The notes beneath the pieces were generated by a model. The model was given only the letters and a program-made list of their open reading frames with translations. It searched no databases and was not told the DNA's origin. DNA of 64,000 nt from Bacteroidales bacterium H5 (GTDB lineage: Bacteria > Bacteroidota > Bacteroidia > Bacteroidales > Muribaculaceae): assembly GCA_001701225.1 (NCBI GenBank), contig DAAQ01000010.1:124001-188000 (forward strand), given 5' to 3'. This document shows, in pieces, positions 35,311 through 43,725 of the stretch. The translations under genes and the position numbers were made by a program. Position 1 is the first letter of the stretch. Each line of letters begins with the position of its first letter.

Positions 35311-37728
35311 ATGAAACCTTCATCACTTATCCTGTTATCGGCCGCCATATCGCTCTGCTCTGCCGGAGCGTATGCGCGCGACTCGCACAACATCAACCGG
35401 GGGTGGCGCTTCAGCCCCGGTGACATTCCCGGAGCCGAGGCCCCGGCCTTTGACGACTCGTCGTGGCAGACGGTCAACGTGCCTCACGATTTTCAGATAC
35501 ACCAGCCCTGGGTTGCCCCCGACGCCTCTGAGAAGGGTGACAAGACCAACGAGATGGCCAACATAGCCAGCCGCCTCAGCTCGCGCGGCTTCAAGGAGAT
35601 GGGTCAGGGATGGTATCGCAAGACATTCACCCCCGACGCATCGTGGAACGGACAGCGCGTGCTGCTCGATTTCGAGGGGATAATGCTTGTGGGCGACGTG
35701 TGGCTCAACGGCGAGCGCATCGGTGGGACGGATTACGGCTATCTCGGGTTCGAGTCTGACATCACCGGCAAGCTTAAATATGGCGAGCCCAACGTCATAG
35801 CCGTGCGCGCCGATACGGGAAAGCCCGAAAATTCGCGCTGGTACACCGGCGGCGGCCTCTATCGCGACGTCAACATCAATGTCACAGACCCGAAGCAGTA
35901 TTTCACACGCCACGGTCTGCATATCACAACTCCCGTCGTCGACCCGGCCCGCTCGACTGTCGTAGTCGACGCCGAGATGGCCAACTATGTCAAGGCCGAC
36001 TCGCTTGAGGTCGGTATTGACATCATCGGCCCGGACGGCTCTAAGGTCTATGCCGGACGCAACCGCCTGTGGAATAACCGCCGTCAGAAGGTGCGCGAGT
36101 TCCGCATCGACAGCATCGCCATAGACAACGCCCTGCTGTGGGACTGCGAGAATCCCAACCTCTATACCCTCGAGGCAACCCTCTATCGCCCCGACGGAAC
36201 TGTGGCCGACAAGGTGAGCGAGCGTTTCGGCATCCGTAAGCTCGAGTTCTCGCCCGAGTTCGGCATGAAGCTCAACGGCAAGAAGGTGCTCCTCAAGGGC
36301 ATCGCCAACCACCACACCCTCGGTGCCCTCGGCGCGGCAGCCTATCCAGCTGCCATCGAGAAGCGTATCAAGATGCTCAAGGATTTCGGTTTCAACCACA
36401 TACGCTCGTCGCACAACCCCTACAGCAAGTCGCTGCTCGACCTCTGTGACGAGTATGGCATCCTTGTGGTAGACGAGCTCTATGACAAATGGACCGGGCA
36501 GTATTGCGGAGGACGCACCGACTGGACCGAGCGCTGGCAGCACGATGTGCCCGAGTGGGTGCGCCGCGACCGCAACCACCCCTGCGTGGTGTTCTGGAGC
36601 CTCGGCAATGAGCTCCAGCTTATCCCCGACCTCGCATACAACGACTGGGGCGTGACACCCTACCATCTGCAGAAGGCCCTCCTCAACCGCTATGACACCA
36701 CACGCCCTGTCACAGTGGCCATGCATCCCCGTGGACGCAACGAGAAGACCGACTCGCTCCCCGCACCCCTTGTGATGGAGACCGACATCGCCGCCTATAA
36801 CTACAGGTATATGTATTTCCCCGGCGACTCGCGCCGTTTCCCGTGGATGATGTTCTATCAGAGCGAGGCCAACACGAGCGGTCTCGGCCCGAATTTCTTT
36901 GAGATGGATCTCGGCAAGGTGATAGGTCTTGCCTATTGGGGCATGATCGACTATCTCGGCGAGTCGCACGGATGGCCCGCCAAGGGTTGGGCACAGGGTG
37001 TCTTCGACATCTCGCTCGAGCCCAAGCCGATGGCATGGTTCCTGCGCTCGTTCTTCAAGCCCGACGAGCCGATGGTCTATGTCGCTCCCTTCCGCGAGAC
37101 CAAGACAACCGAGTGGAACGGCGTGGCCATGGGTGGCCGCACATTCACCGACGGCTGGAACTTCGAGCCGGGCGACTCCGTGAAGCTCTATACCTACACC
37201 AATGCCGACGAGGTAGAGCTGCTGCTCAACGGCAAGAGTCTCGGACGCAAGCGCAATGATGTCGGCGACACCAAGGCCCGTAACCGCATCGTGTGGGACG
37301 GCATACCCTATAAGGCGGGACGCATCGAGGCTCGTGCATACCGCGACGGTCAGCCCAAGCCTGTCGCAACCCATCAGCTGCAGACTACAGGGAAGGCCAC
37401 ACGTCTCAGCGCTACCCCCGACAACACTGCATGGCAGGCCGACGGCATGGACCTGCAGCATGTCAAGGTCGAGGCTCTCGACTCCAAGGGGCGCCGCGAC
37501 CGTCAGGCCGCCGGGCTCGTGACATTCAAGGTAGATGGCCCCGCCGAGATTGTCGGCGTCATCAACGGCGACATCAACAGCAACGAGCTCACCGTGGGCG
37601 ATACGCGCAGCCTCTTCAACGGCGCGGCCACAGTGATACTGCGCAGCACCACGGGTGCGGGCCCCGTCACCCTCACCGCCACCGCCCCCGGCCTGCGCCC
37701 CGCCGTGCTGAAGATGGCCACCGATTGA
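35311..37728 (+). CDS. Glycoside hydrolase family 2, beta-galactosidase type, secreted
   Basis: The 805-residue protein has a signal peptide (LILLSAAISLCSAGAYA), an N-terminal jelly roll (NRGWRFSPGD, WQTVNVPHDF), an immunoglobulin-like domain, and a TIM barrel with RSSHNPYSKSLLDLCDEYG, the acid/base Glu near 434 in WSLGNE and the likely nucleophile Glu near 519 in FYQSEANT. C-terminal DUF4982-type and Ig-like domains follow. Beta-galactosidase or a related exo-activity is expected, and galactan side chains of rhamnogalacturonan-I would fit the locus. It begins 25 bp after the regulator gene and may be cotranscribed with it. Confidence 0.88.
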   Translation: MKPSSLILLSAAISLCSAGAYARDSHNINRGWRFSPGDIPGAEAPAFDDSSWQTVNVPHDFQIHQPWVAPDASEKGDKTNEMANIASRLSSRGFKEMGQGWYRKTFTPDASWNGQRVLLDFEGIMLVGDVWLNGERIGGTDYGYLGFESDITGKLKYGEPNVIAVRADTGKPENSRWYTGGGLYRDVNINVTDPKQYFTRHGLHITTPVVDPARSTVVVDAEMANYVKADSLEVGIDIIGPDGSKVYAGRNRLWNNRRQKVREFRIDSIAIDNALLWDCENPNLYTLEATLYRPDGTVADKVSERFGIRKLEFSPEFGMKLNGKKVLLKGIANHHTLGALGAAAYPAAIEKRIKMLKDFGFNHIRSSHNPYSKSLLDLCDEYGILVVDELYDKWTGQYCGGRTDWTERWQHDVPEWVRRDRNHPCVVFWSLGNELQLIPDLAYNDWGVTPYHLQKALLNRYDTTRPVTVAMHPRGRNEKTDSLPAPLVMETDIAAYNYRYMYFPGDSRRFPWMMFYQSEANTSGLGPNFFEMDLGKVIGLAYWGMIDYLGESHGWPAKGWAQGVFDISLEPKPMAWFLRSFFKPDEPMVYVAPFRETKTTEWNGVAMGGRTFTDGWNFEPGDSVKLYTYTNADEVELLLNGKSLGRKRNDVGDTKARNRIVWDGIPYKAGRIEARAYRDGQPKPVATHQLQTTGKATRLSATPDNTAWQADGMDLQHVKVEALDSKGRRDRQAAGLVTFKVDGPAEIVGVINGDINSNELTVGDTRSLFNGAATVILRSTTGAGPVTLTATAPGLRPAVLKMATD

Positions 37729-37774
37729 GGTAGGGCAGTTGCTCTGCAGAATCTCAAACCATCTGGACGATGGT

Positions 37775-37981
37775 GCCCCGCCGATGCGGGGCGTGGCCAT
37801 AATAGCCTCGGGGTTTGCCCCGAGGTATAGGATAATGTGTGTCTGCGGCCCCCGTATGGGGGTCGCGGCACATGAGTCGCGGTGCGCGGACCCCCGTGCA
37901 GGGGTCCGGATGTGTAGTGTGCCTTCAAGACCTATGGGCAAGCCCATAGGCTATTATGGCTGTGCCCCGCGTCCGCGGGGC
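37775..37981. repeat. Hairpin array 2 (inverted repeat made of hairpins)
   Basis: Six perfect or near-perfect hairpins lie between GH2 and susC: GCCCCGC-CGAT-GCGGGGC (37775-37792), CCTCGGGG-TTTG-CCCCGAGG (37806-37825), a 9-bp stem with loop GTAT (37845-37866), GGACCCC-CGTGCA-GGGGTCC (37888-37907), CCTATGGG-CAAG-CCCATAGG (37931-37950) and GCCCCGC-GTCC-GCGGGGC (37964-37981). The right half is the reverse complement of the left half in order and spacer (gtggccataatag versus acagccataatag), but stem sequences differ with pairing kept. The plan equals array 1. Confidence 0.88.
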
Positions 37982-38013
37982 GTGCGTTAAACAGGAGGGG
38001 GTTATAACGCCCT

Positions 38014-38096
38014 CAGAAAATCTACCAACCACCCCCGAAAATATCCCAAATCGGGGGTTTGACAGAAAATCCACCCTATCTGAACGAAAACCAACG
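38014..38096 (+). promoter_or_regulatory. Operator with four direct repeats upstream of susC
   Basis: Four copies of a GAAAATCYACC-like word begin at 38016, 38037, 38065 and 38086 (GAAAATCTACC, GAAAATATCCC, GAAAATCCACC, GAAAACCAACG). The start-to-start distances are 21, 28 and 21 bp, so they form two pairs with two-turn spacing, as expected for AraC-type DNA-binding domains. The last copy reaches the -33 region of the susC promoter. A related block with the same distance to the -7 box lies upstream of GH28. The likely protein is the hybrid regulator. Confidence 0.68.
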
Positions 38097-38097
38097 G

Positions 38098-38125
38098 TTG
38101 TATTCTGTTAATAAATGTAATTTTG
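38098..38125 (+). promoter_or_regulatory. Promoter of susC-susD
   Basis: TAATTTTG (38118-38125) is a good -7 box with a partial -33 element (GTTG ending at 38100) 17 bp upstream, consistent with an activator-dependent promoter. The leader to the susC ATG is about 90 nt. The 497-bp gap 37729-38225 is otherwise filled by hairpin array 2 and the operator. Confidence 0.65.
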
Positions 38126-38225
38126 CCTCGTCGGATTGATGTGTCCGGCTGATGTAACTGCTTCCTCACATATACTACCTTAACTAATATTCTCAACCAT
38201 TTATTTATTTAATACCAAAATTATC

Positions 38226-41200
38226 ATGAACCACCTTATGAGTTCGGGAAAACGGGGGCTCCAATCGCCCAGGTTCTTCCTTGCAGCCCTGATGATGCTG
38301 GTTGTCTCGATGACAGCCGTGGCACAGGCGCTCACAGTGCATGGTACCGTCACCGACGCCACAGGCGAGCCGGTCATCGGCGGTACAGTAATGCTTGTCG
38401 GCACCCAGAATGGTGTCGCCACCGACATTGACGGCAAGTATTCGCTCACGAATGTCCCCGCCAATGGTAAGCTCGAGTTCCGCTATGTCGGCTACAATAC
38501 CGTCGTAGAGGAGGTCAAGGGCCGCAACGAGATCAATGTCACCATGTCTGAGGACAGCGAGCTTCTTGACGAGGTCGTTGTCGTAGGTTATGGCGTACAG
38601 AAGAAGAGCGACGTGACCGGCGCACTCAGCCACGTAAGTGCCGAGGAGCTCCAGAGCCGCCCTGTCAGCAACGCCTTCGAGGCACTGCAGGGCAAGGCTG
38701 CAGGTGTCGACATCACCACCAGCGAGCGTCCCGGTAAAGTCGGCGACATCCGCATCCGTGGCGAGCGTTCGCTGACCGCATCCAACACACCTCTTTATGT
38801 TGTCGACGGTGTGCCCCTGATGTCCGGCTCGGGCATCGAGACCCTCAACCCCCGCGACATAGAGTCTATCGACATCCTCAAGGACGCATCCGCAACCGCC
38901 ATCTACGGTTCGCGTGGTGCCAACGGTGTTGTCATCGTCACCACCAAGCAGGGCAAGGCCGGCCAGTTCAGCCTCAACTACTCGGGTTCAGTGACATGGC
39001 AGAATCTCGTTGACCGCGACAAAAATGTCAGCGCCGCCGACTATGTGAACTATCGCCGCTGGGCCGCCTATAACAGCGATCCCACCAAGTATGCCGATCC
39101 CCGCACCGGCAACTCGCGCGAGAATGACGCTGCCATCTTCAGCGTTATCACAGACCCCACCGCATACGACAACATCATGGGAGCATGGGACAACGGCACA
39201 TGGGATCCCTCGCGCATCAAGCAGTACGACTGGACCGACATGGCTACCCGCACCGGTTTCGTTCAGGAGCATACTATCAGCGCCTCCGGCGGTACAGAGA
39301 AGATGAACGCCTTCGGTTCGTTCGGCTATCTCAAGAACAAGGGTACACAGTATGGCCAGGAGTATGACCGCTACACCGCACGTCTCGGTGTCAACATCAC
39401 TGCAGTGCCCTGGTTCACCCTCAGCATGAACATCAACGCCTCGCGCGAGCATCAGGACTATGGCATGTCCAAGTCATTCGCTCCTTCGGGCACCAATGCC
39501 GTAGACGGCATCTATCTGCTCTATAAGAAAGCTTACAACTGGGCACAGCCCTACGACGCCAACGGCGAGCGCATCAAGTATCCCGGCGGCGACAACCAGG
39601 CCTACAACCCCATCAACGAGTGGGAGCACAACATCTCGGAGCGCGAGACATACCGTGTGCTCGGTTCGTTTGCAGGCACATTCCATTTCGGCGAGATCTG
39701 GGCACCCCTCAAGGGCCTCGAGTATCGCCTGCAGTTCGGCCCCGACTACCGCAACTGGCGTCAGGGTGACTACGTTGACACCCAGTCGGCCTACAAGTGG
39801 ATGAACGAGGGCAACAACCAGGCCCGCTGGCAGACACGCCGCGATTTCTCGTGGACTCTCGACAATATGATCACCTATAACAATACCTTCAATAAGGTAC
39901 ACAACGTAGGTGTAACCCTCCTCCAGACTGCCTCAAAGTGGAACTATGAGACAGGTACGATGAACCTGAGCCGCCTTGAGCAGGATATGTACAAGTGGAA
40001 TGCGATGGGCTCGCTCGACATCACCAACAAGGAGAACGGCGCAAGCATGAGCACCGGCATCAACGAGCGTCAGCTCGAGTCTTACATGATCCGACTCAAC
40101 TACGGTTTCGCAGACCGCTACCTCATCACCGCATCGGGCCGCTGGGACGGTGCCTCGCAGCTCTCGAAGGGCCGCAAGTGGGCCTTCTTCCCCTCGATGT
40201 CTCTCGGCTGGCGTATCCAGCAGGAGTCTTTCCTCCGCGACATCGCATGGATGAACAACCTCAAGATCCGCGCCGGTGTCGGTACGACAGGTAACTCGGC
40301 AATCGACCCCTATTCGACCCTCGGCCAGATCCAGTCTGTATTCGTTCCCACCGCCGACGGCCAGGAGAAGGCTTACCTTATGAATGACCCCGCCGCCGTC
40401 AAGGATATGCTCGTCATGGCCAACACCGAGGTAGGTTGGGAGAAGACAACACAGTGGAACTTCGGTATCGACTACGGTTTCCTCAACAACCGCATCAACG
40501 GTAGCTTGGAATTCTACACCTCCAAGACCAAGGACCTGCTCCTCAAGATGACCATCCCCACCGTCACCGGTTACAACTCTACCATCGGCAACATCGGCAA
40601 GACCTCTAACAAGGGTGTTGAGTTCACTATCAACGCTATCCCCGTACAGACCCGCGATTTCGACTGGACGACATCGTTCAACGTCAGCTGGCAGAAGGAC
40701 AAAATTGACGAGCTTGCAAACGGCAAGGAGGATGACGTGGCCAACAGCTGGTTCATCGGCGAGCAGCTCGGCGTGTACTACGGCTATACATCAGCAGGTA
40801 TCTGGCAGGAAGGCGAAGAGGCCGAAATGGCCAAGTGGGCCGAGAAGGGTACCAATTTCACAGCCGGTATGGTCAAGCCTTACGACGTAGACGGTGACTA
40901 TGACATGGACGATGATGACCGCATCATCATCGGCAACAAGCGCCCCACCACAACCGCAGGATGGTCGAACACCTTCACATACAAGGGCATCGACCTGAGC
41001 TTCCAGATCTATGGCCGCTTCGGATACTGGATTGACCGTCCGGCAGAGCTCTTCGGTTACGGCAACCTCACAGAGGATTTCGCAGACTACTGGACTCCCG
41101 ACAACCCCGGTGCAAAATATCAGAAGCCTATCCTGACATCGGTGCAGACAGGCAGTGTTGATGCATATGCCAAGTCTCACGGCTATCAGAAGGCCAATTT

Positions 41201-41399
41201 CATCCGCATGCGTAACATCTCGCTCGGCTACACACTCCCCCAGAGCATCCTCAGCAAGACCCAGCTCAAGAACGTGAAGATCTACGGCCAGGTAATCAAC
41301 CCGTTCGACATCTATCAGTCGGTTGACGGCCTCGACCTCGACACCGGCCTGAGCTACTACAACCGCAGCTGGGTAATCGGTCTTGAAATCGGTTTCTAA
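38226..41399 (+). CDS. SusC-like TonB-dependent outer-membrane transporter
   Basis: The 1057-residue protein has a signal peptide (to about residue 35), a CarboxypepD_reg-like domain (LTVHGTVTDATGEPVIGGTV, residues 36-110), the SusC signature DEVVVVGYGVQKKSDVTGA, a plug with ALQGKAAGVDI, RIRGERSLTASN and PLYVVDGVPL, ILKDASATAIYGSRGANGV, and a 22-strand barrel ending WVIGLEIGF. It imports oligosaccharides released at the cell surface. It is followed by susD after 22 bp and preceded by the operator and promoter. Confidence 0.95.
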   Translation: MNHLMSSGKRGLQSPRFFLAALMMLVVSMTAVAQALTVHGTVTDATGEPVIGGTVMLVGTQNGVATDIDGKYSLTNVPANGKLEFRYVGYNTVVEEVKGRNEINVTMSEDSELLDEVVVVGYGVQKKSDVTGALSHVSAEELQSRPVSNAFEALQGKAAGVDITTSERPGKVGDIRIRGERSLTASNTPLYVVDGVPLMSGSGIETLNPRDIESIDILKDASATAIYGSRGANGVVIVTTKQGKAGQFSLNYSGSVTWQNLVDRDKNVSAADYVNYRRWAAYNSDPTKYADPRTGNSRENDAAIFSVITDPTAYDNIMGAWDNGTWDPSRIKQYDWTDMATRTGFVQEHTISASGGTEKMNAFGSFGYLKNKGTQYGQEYDRYTARLGVNITAVPWFTLSMNINASREHQDYGMSKSFAPSGTNAVDGIYLLYKKAYNWAQPYDANGERIKYPGGDNQAYNPINEWEHNISERETYRVLGSFAGTFHFGEIWAPLKGLEYRLQFGPDYRNWRQGDYVDTQSAYKWMNEGNNQARWQTRRDFSWTLDNMITYNNTFNKVHNVGVTLLQTASKWNYETGTMNLSRLEQDMYKWNAMGSLDITNKENGASMSTGINERQLESYMIRLNYGFADRYLITASGRWDGASQLSKGRKWAFFPSMSLGWRIQQESFLRDIAWMNNLKIRAGVGTTGNSAIDPYSTLGQIQSVFVPTADGQEKAYLMNDPAAVKDMLVMANTEVGWEKTTQWNFGIDYGFLNNRINGSLEFYTSKTKDLLLKMTIPTVTGYNSTIGNIGKTSNKGVEFTINAIPVQTRDFDWTTSFNVSWQKDKIDELANGKEDDVANSWFIGEQLGVYYGYTSAGIWQEGEEAEMAKWAEKGTNFTAGMVKPYDVDGDYDMDDDDRIIIGNKRPTTTAGWSNTFTYKGIDLSFQIYGRFGYWIDRPAELFGYGNLTEDFADYWTPDNPGAKYQKPILTSVQTGSVDAYAKSHGYQKANFIRMRNISLGYTLPQSILSKTQLKNVKIYGQVINPFDIYQSVDGLDLDTGLSYYNRSWVIGLEIGF

Positions 41400-41421
41400 T
41401 CCCTTAAACTAAATCAGAAAA

Positions 41422-43629
41422 ATGAAATACAACAAATATATCGCAACCGGTGTCCTTGCCGCCCTCCTTGGCGGTGGCTTCACCTCGTGCTCCGAGGACT
41501 TCCTCGACGAGGAGTACACCACCGGATATTCGACTGACTACTTCAAGACTCCCGAAGGCATCCAGTCGCTGACCCTCTCGCTCTATAGCTCGATCCGCTG
41601 GATTGGCGGTTATGAGTCGCAGGGTTATAACGCCACCATGAGCGGAACCGACGAGTTTGCCATCGGTACGGACATGTGTAACGAGATGTGGAACACATAC
41701 GACGTGCGTATGGCTCCGACATGGGTTACCACCAACGGCAACACAGGCACCAACGCCAATATCTGGGATACCGTCTACTATGGCATCTCTTCGGCCAACA
41801 CCATCATTGCCAGTGCATCTCTCATCGAGGACGATGCCATCCGCAACTCATGTCTCGCACAGGCATATTTCTATCGCGGATTCAGCTTCTATATGCTCAC
41901 CTCGCAGTTCGGCCACTGCGTTCTGCAGACTACCCCCACCACAGGTATCGTACGCTCGTTCGAGAACACCACAGCACAGCAGTGCTGGGAGCAGATCATC
42001 TCTGACCTCAAGACCGCATACGACCTCTTTGACGGCGAGAACAATGTACTTGCCGGCAAGGGTGTGAGCTGGACCAAGGCTTCGGCCGCCCACTATCTGG
42101 CCAAGGCTTATCTGTTTGCCGCATCCGAGCGCAACAACGACTGGAACTCGGCAGTGAAGGAGCGGTATCTCCGCGATGGTCTCAAGGCTGCCGATTATGC
42201 CATCTCGGCCCGCAAGCTCGAGAAGGATGTGACCGAGGTCTATGGCAACTGGACCGGTCCTAACTGCGACATCGAGAAGAGTGACGAGCTCCTCGTGGTC
42301 GTTCCTCAGGACGAGAATTTCTATGGCCGCACAATGAACCGCAACCCGGGTGCGTTCTTCAATCCCCAGTTCGAGAATTTCTCAATCTACACCGTCACCG
42401 CAGGCAAGACAAACATGCGTGGCTGTCTCACCGGCGGCAAGGGCTTCCAGCGTTTCCGTCCCACCGAGTACACCCTCTCGGTGTTCGACAATGTGAACGA
42501 CGCCCGTCTCTGGAAATCGTTCGGTACTGTCTTTGGAACCTGTCTCGAGAATACCCTCGACACATCTGTTGACGACAAGACAGGCAAGCCCAAGAATCTT
42601 GACCAGTACAATGCCGCACAGCATCTCGGTACAGACAAGCTCACTTTCGGCAATCCCTATATCGTGTTTGTCATCAACAAGAAGGATGAGCATGCATTTG
42701 ACAATTTCAAGTTTGGTGCCGCCAAGTATCAGACAGATGCCAACTTCAATGACGTAGAGGGTCGTCTGCCTGCCCCCAACCAGGAACGCAACGGCACATC
42801 GACCTTCTCAGGCAAGCCCAATTTCCCTGTCCTCGATTCGTGGATTCTTTATCAGAACGGTCAGTTTGTGGGTGACCAGTTCGGTGATGCACGTCAGTCC
42901 GGCGCATACCAGTCGTGGGGCTGTAACATGTATCCCGGCATCATCAAGCACACCTGCGGCTACCTCAACGCCTTTGGCGGTGACAGCGGCTCGCGCGACA
43001 TCATCCTGGCCCGTCTGGCCGAGACTTACCTGATACGTGCCGAGATCAAGGTTCGCCTCAATGACTATCCCGGGGCCAAGACCGACATCGACGAGGTGCG
43101 CAAGCGTGGCGCATGGCACGAAGGTGAGAACCGCAGCTACTATGTTGACGGAACAAAGGAGGCTGCCATGAAGACAACCAATGTCACCGGTAAGGCTGCC
43201 AATGTTGATGGTCTCAATGGCCGTAACCTCGGCATGAACTCCTACTATCTCTCTAACCCCGGTCTGGCTGTGACATACGCTTCGACCGAGAACGTGATGA
43301 CCAACTGGAGCTGGGACAAGCTTCCCGCCGAGGACGAGGCCGTTCTGGCCAAGATCGGTGTGAGCGGTCAGTTTGAGCGTGCCCTCCATTTCATCCTCAA
43401 CGAGCACACCCGCGAGCTCGTGGGCGAGTTCAACCGCTGGGAGCACCTCTCGCGCACCAAGACCATCGAGACCCGCGCCGTCAAGCTGAACCCCGACGTA
43501 CGCTATTTCGATGCCAAGAAGCACTATCTGCGTCCTATTCCCCAGACATTCCTCGACAACATGCAGAATCCCGACGGTACAAACCTGTCGGATGCACAGA
43601 AGGCTGAATGGCAGAACCCCGGCTATTGA
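41422..43629 (+). CDS. SusD/RagB-like surface glycan-binding lipoprotein
   Basis: The 735-residue lipoprotein has signal MKYNKYIATGVLAALLGGG with lipobox FTSC, then SEDFLDEEYTT, a TPR-rich helical body (SLTLSLYSSIRWIGG, RNSCLAQAYFYRGFSFYMLT) and the C-terminal signature RLAETYLIRAEIKVRLNDYPGAKTDIDEVRKRG and ELVGEFNRWEHLSRT. It binds glycan and caps the SusC pore. At 735 residues it is longer than many SusD proteins (roughly 500-650), the extra length lying in the middle. A strong terminator-like hairpin follows it. Confidence 0.94.
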   Translation: MKYNKYIATGVLAALLGGGFTSCSEDFLDEEYTTGYSTDYFKTPEGIQSLTLSLYSSIRWIGGYESQGYNATMSGTDEFAIGTDMCNEMWNTYDVRMAPTWVTTNGNTGTNANIWDTVYYGISSANTIIASASLIEDDAIRNSCLAQAYFYRGFSFYMLTSQFGHCVLQTTPTTGIVRSFENTTAQQCWEQIISDLKTAYDLFDGENNVLAGKGVSWTKASAAHYLAKAYLFAASERNNDWNSAVKERYLRDGLKAADYAISARKLEKDVTEVYGNWTGPNCDIEKSDELLVVVPQDENFYGRTMNRNPGAFFNPQFENFSIYTVTAGKTNMRGCLTGGKGFQRFRPTEYTLSVFDNVNDARLWKSFGTVFGTCLENTLDTSVDDKTGKPKNLDQYNAAQHLGTDKLTFGNPYIVFVINKKDEHAFDNFKFGAAKYQTDANFNDVEGRLPAPNQERNGTSTFSGKPNFPVLDSWILYQNGQFVGDQFGDARQSGAYQSWGCNMYPGIIKHTCGYLNAFGGDSGSRDIILARLAETYLIRAEIKVRLNDYPGAKTDIDEVRKRGAWHEGENRSYYVDGTKEAAMKTTNVTGKAANVDGLNGRNLGMNSYYLSNPGLAVTYASTENVMTNWSWDKLPAEDEAVLAKIGVSGQFERALHFILNEHTRELVGEFNRWEHLSRTKTIETRAVKLNPDVRYFDAKKHYLRPIPQTFLDNMQNPDGTNLSDAQKAEWQNPGY

Positions 43630-43679
43630 TATGCCGAGGGCTAAGCCCCACCTTTACTATTGGTAAATAAGATTGATAA

Positions 43680-43714
43680 GGGGGCATCGACTCAGGGCGA
43701 TGCCCCCTGCTTTT
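43680..43714 (+). terminator. Hairpin with T-run between susD and the PL11 gene
   Basis: GGGGGCATCG (43680-43689) pairs exactly with CGATGCCCCC (43698-43707), followed by TGCTTTTATATAG. The 10-bp GC-rich stem and T-tract suggest partial termination that would lower expression of the enzymes relative to SusC/SusD. Confidence 0.8.
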
Positions 43715-43725
43715 ATATAGAAGAA

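Noticed and set aside
35335..37947. 870-residue open frame on the minus strand
   Set aside because: It lies opposite the GH2 gene and has no family motifs. Long antisense frames are expected from GC-rich codon use.
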